A stretch of 39,064 nucleotides of DNA, taken from DASRDU01 sp035560235 (GTDB lineage: Bacteria; Acidobacteriota; Blastocatellia; RBC074). The notes below the pieces were generated by a model. That model saw nothing but the letters and a program-made list of their open reading frames with translations, was not told the origin of the DNA and searched no databases. Positions within the stretch are counted from its first letter, which is position 1; every line of letters begins with the position of its first letter. Below are positions 27,683-36,600 of the stretch, piece by piece. A program made the position numbers and the translations under genes. The stretch covers positions 1-39,064 of the forward strand of contig DATMAG010000024.1 in assembly GCA_035560235.1 (NCBI GenBank). Direction: 5' to 3'.

Positions 27683-28252
27683 TCATTGCTTCTTCTGCGG
27701 ACGAAATCCTATAGGTTTGCGCGGCGGCAGCGGCCCGGAATCCGGCGGCCGGAGCAGGCGTTTGATCAGTTCGAAGATCATTCCGATCTGCTTGTCGTGA
27801 GCGCCGTACTGACGCTCCATCGCTTCGATCTTCTGCGCGAGTTCCGCGTGAGTATTCATCAGTTCACGCAGTTTGACGAAGGCGCGCATGATCGCAATGT
27901 TGACCTGCACGGCGCGTTCGCTGCGCAGCACGCTTGAGAGCATCGCCACGCCCTGCTCGGTAAAAACATAAGGCAGATAGCGGCGGCCACCACGACCTTC
28001 GTTTGAGATTCCAGATTGGAATCTCAAAGAATCTGCCTCCTCTCTGGTCAACTGAAACATGAAGTCCTCAGGGAAACGCTCGATGTTTCTTTTGACAGCC
28101 TTATTGAGATTGAATGTCTCAACTTCATAAAGTTCTGCCAGATCGCTGTCGAGCATGACTCGCTGTCCGCGAATCAGATGGATCTTTCGCTCGACTGTTT
28201 CAAACTGAACGACGACCTGCAACTGAGATGACGGGGATTTCTTGCGGGGCAT
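27683..28252 (-). CDS. ORF6N domain DNA-binding protein
   Basis: 189 residues. The N-terminal part (about 18-105) is an ORF6N domain: IHLIRGQRVMLDSDLAELYEV, LNKAVKRNIERFPEDFMFQLT and RYLPYVFTEQGVAMLSSVL. This DNA-binding domain is best known from phage and mobile-element proteins but is also common in bacterial chromosomes. A helical stretch (about 125-160, LMNTHAELAQKIEAMERQYG) could form a coiled coil for dimerisation, and the tail is basic and Pro-rich. AGGAGG lies about 6 nt before the ATG. Its place directly after gltB makes a regulatory role in this operon conceivable; it may equally be a hitchhiker. Confidence 0.9.
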   Translation of the reverse strand: MPRKKSPSSQLQVVVQFETVERKIHLIRGQRVMLDSDLAELYEVETFNLNKAVKRNIERFPEDFMFQLTREEADSLRFQSGISNEGRGGRRYLPYVFTEQGVAMLSSVLRSERAVQVNIAIMRAFVKLRELMNTHAELAQKIEAMERQYGAHDKQIGMIFELIKRLLRPPDSGPLPPRKPIGFRPQKKQ

Positions 28253-28278
28253 GGGTTCCTCCTGTCGGATTGAAACGG

Positions 28279-28308
28279 CTGAAAGCTGAGTTCGAAATGC
28301 GCTTTCAG
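28279..28308. repeat. 8-bp inverted repeat between gltB and the ORF6N gene
   Basis: CTGAAAGC (28279-28286) and GCTTTCAG (28301-28308) are perfect reverse complements 14 nt apart, within the 74-bp gap after the gltB stop. There is no U-run on the minus strand, so it is not an obvious stop for gltB transcription. It could be an mRNA hairpin or an operator. Confidence 0.4.
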
Positions 28309-28326
28309 TTTTACCCCATCCCCGGA

Positions 28327-31300
28327 TTATTTTCCACCGACGCGGGCCGCATCCCTGGCGTTCAGTTCAAAAGCGGCCATCACCGCTTCCTCTTCGCTCA
28401 ATCCTTTGGCCCGCATCTGCGCCTGCGCTTCCAGCACGCGCCGGTAATCGTGCGGAATGACGCGGACGAATTTCGGCAGGTAATCGTCCCACCAGAACAG
28501 AATCTGTTCGGCGCGACGGCTGCCCGTGTATTCCTGATGCTGCGCGATCAGCTTTCTGACGATTTCAATTTCTTCGTCGAACTCTTCCAGTCTGGTCAGG
28601 CCGACCATCTCTTTGTTCAGGCGCCGCGCGAAATCGCCCGCTTCGTCCAGCACGTAAGCGATGCCGCCCGACATTCCGGCGGCGAAGTTGCGCCCGCTGC
28701 GACCCAGCACGATGACGCGGCCTCCGGTCATGTATTCGCAGCCGTGATCGCCGACGCCTTCAACAACGGCCACTGCGCCGCTGTTGCGCACGGCGAAGCG
28801 TTCACCGGCCACGCCGCTCGCGTAAAGTTCGCCGCTCGTCGCGCCGTATAACGCCACGTTGCCGATGATGATGTTCTCTTCTGATTTGAAGGTTGACGCG
28901 CGCGGCGGATAGACGATGAGCCTGCCGCCTGAAAGTCCCTTGCCGATGTAATCGTTTGAATCGCCTTCGAGCGTCAAAGTAATTCCGCGCGGCACGAAGG
29001 CGCCGAAGCTCTGCCCGGCTGAGCCGTTGAATTTCAGGCGAATCGTGTCGTCAGTCAGCCCCTGTGCGCCCCAGCGCCTTGTCACTTCGCTGCCGAGAAT
29101 CGTGCCGACCGTGCGGTTGGTGTTTCTGATCGGCAGTTCGGCTTCAACGGGCCTGCCGTCTTCGAGCGCAGGCTTGCACAGGTCAAGCAGCACTGTGTAA
29201 TCGAGCGTGCGTTCGATGCCGTGATCCTGCGGAATCTGACAGTAACGGCCCACCTCATCGCTCACCGCAGGCTGATGGAAGATGTTCGAGTAATCCAGTC
29301 CCTTCGCCTTCCAGTGGTCAATCGCGTGGCGCATCTCCAGGCATTCGGTGTGGCCGACCATTTCATTGATCGTGCGAAAACCGAGTTCAGCCATCAGTTC
29401 ACGCACCTCCTGCGCGATGAAATACATGAAATTCACGACGTAATCAGGCGAACCAGTGAACCGCTTGCGCAGTTCAGGATCCTGTGTCGCCACGCCAACC
29501 GGACAGGTGTTCAGATGGCAGACGCGCATCACGATGCAGCCGAGCGTGACGAGCGGCGCGGTGGCAAAGCCGAACTCTTCAGCGCCGAGCAGCGCCGCGA
29601 TGACGACATCGCGGCCTGTTTTCAACTGCCCGTCAGTCTCAACGACGATGCGGCTGCGCAGGTTGTTCATCACTAAAACCTGATGCGTTTCAGCCAGGCC
29701 CAGTTCCCAGGGCGCGCCCGCGTGCTTGATGCTCGTCTGCGGCGAAGCGCCCGTGCCGCCGTCGTGGCCTGAAATCAGCACCACATCGGCGTGAGCTTTG
29801 GCGACGCCTGCGGCAACGGTGCCGACGCCGACTTCAGCGACGAGTTTGACGCTGATGCGCGCGTGGCGATTGGCGTTTTTCAGATCGTAGATCAGTTGCG
29901 CCAGGTCTTCGATGGAATAGATGTCGTGATGCGGCGGCGGTGAAATCAGGCCGACGCCCGGCGTTGAATGACGAGTCTTTGCAATCCAGGGATAGACCTT
30001 TGCGCCAGGCAGTTGTCCGCCTTCGCCGGGCTTGGCGCCCTGCGCCATCTTGATCTGAATTTCCTGCGCGCTGACCAGGTACTCGCTCGTCACGCCGAAG
30101 CGGCCTGAGGCAACCTGCTTGATGGCTGAGTTGCGCCAGTCGCCGTTTTCATCGGGCGTGTAACGATCAGGATCTTCGCCGCCTTCGCCGGTGTTGCTCT
30201 TGCCGCCGATGCGGTTCATCGCAATGGCCAGCGCTTCGTGCGCCTCTTTGCTGATCGAACCGTAAGACATCGCGCCGGTCTTGAAGCGTTTGACGATTGA
30301 CTCGACCGATTCGACTTCTTCAAGCGGCACAGGCGGGCGCGTGCGTTTGAACTCCATCAGGCCGCGCAGCGTGTAAAGCTGTGATGACTGCCGATTGACG
30401 AGTTCGCTGTATTTTTTGAAGGTCGCGTAATCAGCCGCGCGCGTGGCCTTCTGCAACAGGTGAATCGTTTCGGGATTGAACAGATGCGCTTCGCCTTCAG
30501 CGCGCCACTGATACTGCCCGCCGACATCGAGCGTGCGCCCGCTGGCCTGACGTTCAGCAAAGGCGCGGCGATGGCGCATCACGACTTCCTGCGCGACCTC
30601 GTTGATGCCGATGCCGCCGATGCGCGACGGCGTCCAGGTGAAATACTTGTCAACGAATTCAGCATTCAGGCCGATGGCTTCAAAAATCTGCGCGCCGGTG
30701 TAACTCTGCACCGTCGAGATGCCCATTTTTGACAGCGTCTTGACGACGCCTTTGTTGACGGCCTTGATGTAATTGTAAACGGCCTTGTCGTGATCAATGC
30801 CTTTGAGCTGCCCGCTGTTGATCATGTCGTGCAGCGTTTCAAAGGCCAGATACGGATTGATCGCCGCTGCGCCGTAACCAAGCAGCAAAGCGAAATGATG
30901 CACCTCGCGCGGTTCGCCTGATTCAAGCACCAGACCGACCTGCGTGCGCGTGCCTTCGCGGATCATGTGATGATGCACTCCGGCCACGGCCATCAGCGCC
31001 GGAATCGGCGCGTATTCGCGATTGATGCCGCGATCAGAGAGGATGATGATTTCGTACCCGTCAGCGTGCGCACGGCTCACGCGCTGACACAGTTCATCCA
31101 TCGCCCTGGCCAGCCCTTCGCCGCCTTCCCTGGCTCTGAACAGAATCGGCAGCGTGATGGATTTGAAGCCGAGTTTGTGATCCACATCCAGGTGCCGCAG
31201 CTTCTCAAGATTTTCATTCGTGAAGATCGGTGAGCTGAGGCTGATCAGGCGCGCCACTTCCGGCGTTGGTTCAAGCATGTTCGCTTCGGGGCCGATGGTT

Positions 31301-32946
31301 GTTTCGGCTGAAGTAATCAGTTCCTCGCGGATCGCGTCAATCGGCGGATTAGTCACCTGCGCGAACAACTGCTTGAAGTAGTTGTAAAGCAGTTGCGGTT
31401 TGTTCGAGAGCACGGCGAGCGGCGTGTCAGTGCCCATCGAACCGATGGCTTCAACGGCACTCGCGGCCATCGGCATCATCAGCAGCCTGAGATCTTCGGT
31501 CGTGTAACCGAACGCCTGCTGCCGGATCATCACCGTCGCGTGATCGGTTTCATGCACGTGCGGCGGGTCGGGCAGTTCCTCAATCGGAACCATGTTTTCT
31601 TTGAGCCACTGCCCGTAAGGATGTTCGGTCGCCAGTTTGTGCTTCAGTTCATCGTCATCAATGATGCGGCCTTCGTTGAGATCGGCAAGCAGCATGCGCC
31701 CTGGTTGCAGGCGGCCTTTGTAAGCAATGTTTTCAGGCGCAATGTCAAGCACACCGACTTCAGACGCCATAATCAGCCGGTCGTCCTTTGTGACGTAATA
31801 ACGCGCGGGCCTGAGGCCGTTGCGGTCAAGCGTTGCGCCAATCTGCACGCCGTCAGTGAAAGCCACCGCCGCCGGGCCGTCCCAGGGTTCCATCAGGCAC
31901 GAATGGTATTCATAGAACGCCTTCTTTTCCTCGCTCATTGATTCGTGACCCGCCCAGGGTTCAGGAATCATCATCATCATCGCGTGCGCGATTGAGCGGC
32001 CTGAAAGCACCAGCATTTCAAGCACGTTGTCGAACATGCCTGAATCGGAATTGTTGGTGTCAATGACAGGCCGCATCTTCTGCAACTCTTCGTTGCCGAA
32101 AAGCTCGGATTTCAGACGCGCTTCGCGGGCGTGCATCCAGTTGATGTTGCCGCGCAGCGTGTTGATTTCGCCGTTGTGGCAGAGGTAACGATACGGATGC
32201 GCGCGGCTCCAGCTTGGAAAGGTGTTGGTCGAAAAACGCGAATGCACCATCCCCAAAGCCGATTTCATTTCGGCGTCGTGCAGGTCGGGAAAGAACGGGC
32301 GCAACTGCGTTGAATTGAGCATGCCCTTGTAAACCAGCGTGCGAAACGAAAGGCTGCAGATGTAAAAGCCTTCGCCGCCCGGCACGCCCGACACGCGCAC
32401 GCCGCGAATGCCGCGCTTGCGAATGATGCAGAGCTTGCGCTCAAAACCGAGTCCGTCAGGATCGCGCAGCGGTTCTGTGCGTCTGATGAAGACCTGACGA
32501 AAGAATGGCTCAGCCGCCTTCGCCGTCGGCCCGATCATCGAATCATCAAACGGCACATCTCGCCAGCCAAGCACTTCCTGCCCTTCCTCGCGGACGTGTT
32601 CCTCAAAAATGCGTTCGCACTCTTTGCGGGCGGCTTCATCGGTCGGCAGAAAGACGAGGCCTGCGCCGTACTGTCCGGGTTCAGGCAGTTCAAAGCCGAG
32701 AGTGGCGCATTCCCTTCTGAAAAATTCGTGCGGCATCTGAATCAGAATGCCTGCGCCGTCGCCGGTGTTCGGTTCGCAGCCGCACGCGCCGCGATGTTCG
32801 AGGTTGACGAGAATCTGCAACGCCTGTTCGATGATTTCGTGCGAACGGCGATTCCTGAGATCAACAACGAAACCCATTCCGCACGCATCGTGCTCGTGCG
32901 CCGGATCATACAATCCCTGACGTGGTGGAAGTCCGAACGGTGTCAT
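28327..32946 (-). CDS. gltB: Glutamate synthase (NADPH) large subunit
   Basis: 1539 residues. It makes two glutamates from glutamine plus 2-oxoglutarate. The N-terminal class II amidotransferase domain starts at the catalytic Cys (C22, in HEHDACGMGF) after a short propeptide that is normally removed. A central domain follows, then the FMN-binding synthase domain with the 3Fe-4S cysteines in CIVMRVCHLNTCPVG (C1137, C1143, C1148). The C-terminal GXGXG helix domain (about 1270-1510) includes MTGGRVIVLGRSGRNFAAGMSGG. The frame also has an ATG at 33000. I prefer 32946 because an intrinsic terminator ends at about 33011 and leaves no room for a promoter before 33000. Neither start has a good ribosome site. 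Confidence 0.96.
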   Translation of the reverse strand: MTPFGLPPRQGLYDPAHEHDACGMGFVVDLRNRRSHEIIEQALQILVNLEHRGACGCEPNTGDGAGILIQMPHEFFRRECATLGFELPEPGQYGAGLVFLPTDEAARKECERIFEEHVREEGQEVLGWRDVPFDDSMIGPTAKAAEPFFRQVFIRRTEPLRDPDGLGFERKLCIIRKRGIRGVRVSGVPGGEGFYICSLSFRTLVYKGMLNSTQLRPFFPDLHDAEMKSALGMVHSRFSTNTFPSWSRAHPYRYLCHNGEINTLRGNINWMHAREARLKSELFGNEELQKMRPVIDTNNSDSGMFDNVLEMLVLSGRSIAHAMMMMIPEPWAGHESMSEEKKAFYEYHSCLMEPWDGPAAVAFTDGVQIGATLDRNGLRPARYYVTKDDRLIMASEVGVLDIAPENIAYKGRLQPGRMLLADLNEGRIIDDDELKHKLATEHPYGQWLKENMVPIEELPDPPHVHETDHATVMIRQQAFGYTTEDLRLLMMPMAASAVEAIGSMGTDTPLAVLSNKPQLLYNYFKQLFAQVTNPPIDAIREELITSAETTIGPEANMLEPTPEVARLISLSSPIFTNENLEKLRHLDVDHKLGFKSITLPILFRAREGGEGLARAMDELCQRVSRAHADGYEIIILSDRGINREYAPIPALMAVAGVHHHMIREGTRTQVGLVLESGEPREVHHFALLLGYGAAAINPYLAFETLHDMINSGQLKGIDHDKAVYNYIKAVNKGVVKTLSKMGISTVQSYTGAQIFEAIGLNAEFVDKYFTWTPSRIGGIGINEVAQEVVMRHRRAFAERQASGRTLDVGGQYQWRAEGEAHLFNPETIHLLQKATRAADYATFKKYSELVNRQSSQLYTLRGLMEFKRTRPPVPLEEVESVESIVKRFKTGAMSYGSISKEAHEALAIAMNRIGGKSNTGEGGEDPDRYTPDENGDWRNSAIKQVASGRFGVTSEYLVSAQEIQIKMAQGAKPGEGGQLPGAKVYPWIAKTRHSTPGVGLISPPPHHDIYSIEDLAQLIYDLKNANRHARISVKLVAEVGVGTVAAGVAKAHADVVLISGHDGGTGASPQTSIKHAGAPWELGLAETHQVLVMNNLRSRIVVETDGQLKTGRDVVIAALLGAEEFGFATAPLVTLGCIVMRVCHLNTCPVGVATQDPELRKRFTGSPDYVVNFMYFIAQEVRELMAELGFRTINEMVGHTECLEMRHAIDHWKAKGLDYSNIFHQPAVSDEVGRYCQIPQDHGIERTLDYTVLLDLCKPALEDGRPVEAELPIRNTNRTVGTILGSEVTRRWGAQGLTDDTIRLKFNGSAGQSFGAFVPRGITLTLEGDSNDYIGKGLSGGRLIVYPPRASTFKSEENIIIGNVALYGATSGELYASGVAGERFAVRNSGAVAVVEGVGDHGCEYMTGGRVIVLGRSGRNFAAGMSGGIAYVLDEAGDFARRLNKEMVGLTRLEEFDEEIEIVRKLIAQHQEYTGSRRAEQILFWWDDYLPKFVRVIPHDYRRVLEAQAQMRAKGLSEEEAVMAAFELNARDAARVGGK

Positions 32947-33010
32947 ATTGTTCTTCACTGTAAGCTGCGGTTTACAACCGAATATTCCGTGCCGCTTCAT
33001 CGCGGCTGAT

Positions 33011-33050
33011 AAAATCGAAAGCCCCGGCGGTTTGTCGTTTCCGCCGGGGC
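33011..33050 (-). terminator. Strong intrinsic terminator or attenuator just upstream of gltB
   Basis: A perfect 10-bp stem (GCCCCGGCGG / CCGCCGGGGC, 33021-33050) with a 10-nt loop is followed on the minus strand by TTTCGATTTT. It faces the same way as gltB and lies only about 65 nt before its start. Either it ends a decayed upstream gene or it is a conditional leader terminator for gltB. Confidence 0.75.
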
Positions 33051-33080
33051 CTTTGAGGTTTCTCTGATCCTGATCAGGAA

Positions 33081-33320
33081 CTAACTTTTGCCGCCGACGA
33101 TGTGGTAACGCTTTTTGATGGTGAGGGTGCTGACCTGAAGCGAAATGATTGCCTGATCATTTGCCTTCACCGGCACTGGCCAGGCCCTGGTCGGAAGCGC
33201 CGCACGGAGCGCGTGGCGTCTGACACGGCTCGCTGATCCGGCTGCTGAATTGATGCTGCCTCTGTTTCGCATTGCAGTCACCAGATGGGCACTTCCTGCA
33301 TCTCGACCTTGTCCGGCCAA
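33081..33320 (-). CDS. Short frame ending before the terminator, possibly a gene remnant
   Basis: A 79-residue frame whose last third (KANDQAIISLQVSTLTIKKR then YHIVGGKS) looks like a natural protein C-terminus, while the first part is Arg/Ala-rich and not protein-like. The stop lies 30 bp before the strong terminator, as expected for a genuine 3' end. No ribosome site precedes its ATG and I recognise no family. It is most likely the tail of a decayed gene, or not coding. Confidence 0.3.
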   Translation of the reverse strand: MAGQGRDAGSAHLVTAMRNRGSINSAAGSASRVRRHALRAALPTRAWPVPVKANDQAIISLQVSTLTIKKRYHIVGGKS

Positions 33321-33374
33321 CTGAAGTATTGCGGGTAGCGCGCTTAGCTGATCATCGGGGTAAATATACTTCGG
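33297..33374 (-). pseudogene. Possible remnant of a second minus-strand coding region
   Basis: In another frame the minus strand reads ARYPQYFSWPDKVEMQEVP then IW and a stop. This is preceded, after an in-frame TAA, by SIFTPMIS. The aromatic-rich sequence looks more like real protein than chance, yet the frame is broken and no start is present. It could be a fragment of the same gene as the 33081 frame after a frameshift. Family not recognised. Confidence 0.2.
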
Positions 33375-33688
33375 CGGCGATAAGATATGTGCGGGCCAGG
33401 CGACTTGTCCAATAATTTCTGCTTATCTGCTGATAAACCCGGATTATTTCACTCGCTGACATTGTTTTTCCCGAACCTGGGAATCAGCTTTCCGTCACTG
33501 CTCCAGATTTTTTTCACAAAATCCGCGAAACGTTTTGCCGAAAATCCCACATGAAAGTGGGAGGCCAATAATCAGTCTTGTGATCTCAGCATCACCATTT
33601 CACCGGCAGCCACGCCTGGTCAGGAATTTTTGCCGGCTGTCAGAGAGATTGTTCGTCCCCAGTCCGTTCTCACACAGGAGGGATTGCC
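33375..33688. other. Non-coding leader region of the RHS gene
   Basis: I see no convincing gene here. It is more AT-rich than its surroundings and contains a CCCAC/GTGGG hairpin (33546-33561) and longer CCGGCA/TGCCGG pairing further on, so a structured leader is possible. I could not match a known riboswitch or a clear promoter. AGGAGGG at 33676-33682 is the ribosome site of the next gene. Confidence 0.5.
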
Positions 33689-36600
33689 ATGTCACGTCTC
33701 GTTCGCAAGGTTCTGGTTGTAGCTCTAACCCTTTCACTCATCAACTTACAAACCGCATGGGTAGTTGCTTCCCCCCCCCACCTCTGCTCGCTATAGCCTG
33801 ACAGCGCCCTTAACTGACTGGCTGAGTCTGGCTTCGTGGCATACGGGTCGTCTCTTTCGCAATCTGTTTCGCCCGCAGGGCAGTCCGAATCTCAATACTC
33901 TGCGCAGCAGCCTGCCGAACCTGCCTGATCCGCCGAATGGCACGAACGTCGCCCCGCCTTCGGGCTACGACGATCCCAAACCGGCAAATACCTCGTCTTT
34001 CAGCAGCTACTACACCGAAATGAACCGGAGCTACAACGATACCGGAACTGCCGGTGGCAGACCATTACAGCTTGCTGATCCGACCGCGGGCAGCGCAGCG
34101 GCAGGCGGCCTCTCGGTCAATCCGGAGTCAAAGAACTTCAACTTTACCGCGCCGGTGCTGTCACTTTCAGGCCGCGCCGGGCTGAACCTGATGCTGGCGC
34201 TCAGTTACAACGACAGGGTGTGGACGAAGTCGGGCAGCGTGCTCGCCTTCAATGCCGACAAGGGTTTTCCGGGGCCGGGCTGGCGTGTCGGCTTTGGCGC
34301 AATACAGGGTATCCGGCAGATCAATAACATCGTCGCATATACGAGTGGCTATACCGGCAAACAGAGCTTCCTCTACATCGCTCCTGACGGGACGCGGCAC
34401 GAGCTGGCCAAAAACAATGCGACCGGCCTCTATGAGAGCTACGACGGCTCGTATCTCGATTTCAACCTGACGACGAAGGTCCTGCGAAAGACTGACGGCA
34501 CGCAGATCACCTTCGGAGTCTCGTCCACCGCGAGCGGCGATTACCAGTTCCTGCCGACACAGATCAAAGACCGCAACGGCAACTTTATCACCATCGCGTA
34601 CAAGACGCTCTCCAACAATGACAGTGTGATTGATTACCTCCTCGATACGCTCAGCCGGAGGATTGATTTCTGGTACGAAAACAACCGGCTGCGCGAAATC
34701 CGGCAGGATCGCGCCGGGGTGCTGTTCAAGCATGCAATCATTGATTACGAGCCGGTCACCATCAGTACCAGTCTGCAAAGCGGTGTGACGACTGATCCTG
34801 CGACCATCAGCGGGCAGCAGGTCTGCCTGCCGACGCGAATCACGTATCCGACCGGGACGCACTACCGGTTTTATTACACCAGCTACGCGCAGATGTGGCT
34901 CGTCGAGAAATGGGCGCCGTCCGTGCAGGGGCAGGGGGCGGCGCGGCGGATCGCTTATACGCGCTTCAACCTGCCTTCGGTCAGTCAGGCTTCGATTCCT
35001 GCGAATTCGCTGGCCAGCACGCTCGACACGACCGGCAGCCTGAGTGACTGTCCGCTCTTTACGGTCCGCGCGGATCAGGCCGAGAACTGGAATTTCGGAA
35101 ACGAGGTCACAACCAGCTACACGTATGCGGTGCAGGCCTCCGGGCAGACTTCCGGGCTTAATCTCTATCACCGCGTGACCGGGCCGCTCGGTGAATTCCG
35201 GCTCTGTTACGAACTCGCGCTGACCCGCGTGCTCTGGTGGGTTGATCCGAACAATAACAGTGCGACCGTCAAACAGGACTGGACGGTCTGGACTTCGGAT
35301 TCAGGCGTGTCTTACACCTCCAACGCTCGCGTCACCGAATCAAAGACCACTGACACCGCCAACACTCGCCGGAGCACCTTTGTTTACTCGCAGGACAACG
35401 GCGTCTGGCTGGTCACGCAAAAGAACGAATATCAGGGCGACAGCAGCACCGTTTACCGCCGCACCGAGACAGCTTATACCAGCTATGCGACGCAGCGCAT
35501 CATCGGGCTGCCCGCGCAGGTTTCAGTCTACGCCGGGCCGGGAACGACCCTGATGTCCCGGACGAGTTACGCCTATGATGAAACGACGACCTTCACCGAT
35601 TCGAACGGGCAGGTCGCGCCGTATTTCATTGACGAGACATCGGCCAGCGTCGTGCAGCACGACAACACCAGCTTCAACGGCAGCTTTACGCAGCGTGGCA
35701 ATCAGACGACTGTCACGCAGTCGGGTGTGAATTCGAGCGGGCAGATCACCGGCTCGCGCATCATCAGACGCACAGCTTATGACACGAACGGAAACGTGCG
35801 TTCAGTTACAGATGGCGCAGGCAATCGCCGTCAGACGCTTTACACCGACAACTTCAGCACCAAGCCCGGCCCGGTCGGCGCGACGCAGGCTTATCCTTAC
35901 ACCAGCGCCGACCCGACCGGGTTCCGCAACGGCAGGCAGTACGATTATTGGGACGGTCATCCGGTGAAGACTTTCAACCTCAAACCGGGTTCTGCCATTG
36001 AAGAGCAGGTCACGACGATCAGCTACGATTTCGCCGACCGCCCGCTCCAGACCACGCGGCCCGATGGTGGCTGGACGCAGAACGCTTACTGGGACAACGC
36101 GCTGTATCAGACCACGACGCAGAAGATTGACACCGTCAGCGGGCAGGATCAGACTGCCTTCAGCTTCAAAATGACGGACGGGGCCGGACGCGTGTTGCGC
36201 AAGGGCAGTGATCACCCCAACGCCGTTGCCGGAAAGTACGCCGGTCAGAAATTCGTTTATGACGAAGCCGGACGGCAGATTGATGTTTCCAACGTGACGG
36301 CGATGGATGCTGACTGGAACGCGATTGACGAGGACGCCGGGATGGGCTGGCTCTTCAGAAATTTTCAGTATGACGTGCAGGGGCGACCGAAGAAGATCAT
36401 CAATCCCGACAGCACTGAGATCAATTACGATTATACGGGCTGCGGCTGCGCGGGCGGCTCGAGCGTGACGCAGACTGACGAACGCGGCTGCCTGATCAAG
36501 ACCGAATCGGATTTCATGGGCCGGTTGTATAAATCGAGCGAGATGACGGATCTCTCGAACGCATATAACACGGCGATTTATACCTACGACGCGCTCGACC

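Noticed and set aside
33000..33000. ATG at 33000 as the gltB start
   Set aside because: The 18 extra residues do not look conserved, there is no ribosome site, and it lies about 10 nt from the terminator; 32946 gives a normal short propeptide.
33520..33688. Possible riboswitch in the RHS leader
   Set aside because: Hairpins are present, but I could not match the conserved bases of any known class, including cyclic-di-GMP types.
34167..35171. 334-codon minus-strand frame inside the RHS region
   Set aside because: It lies antisense to the clearly coding RHS frame, has low-complexity Arg/Val-rich sequence, and shows no ribosome site or domain.
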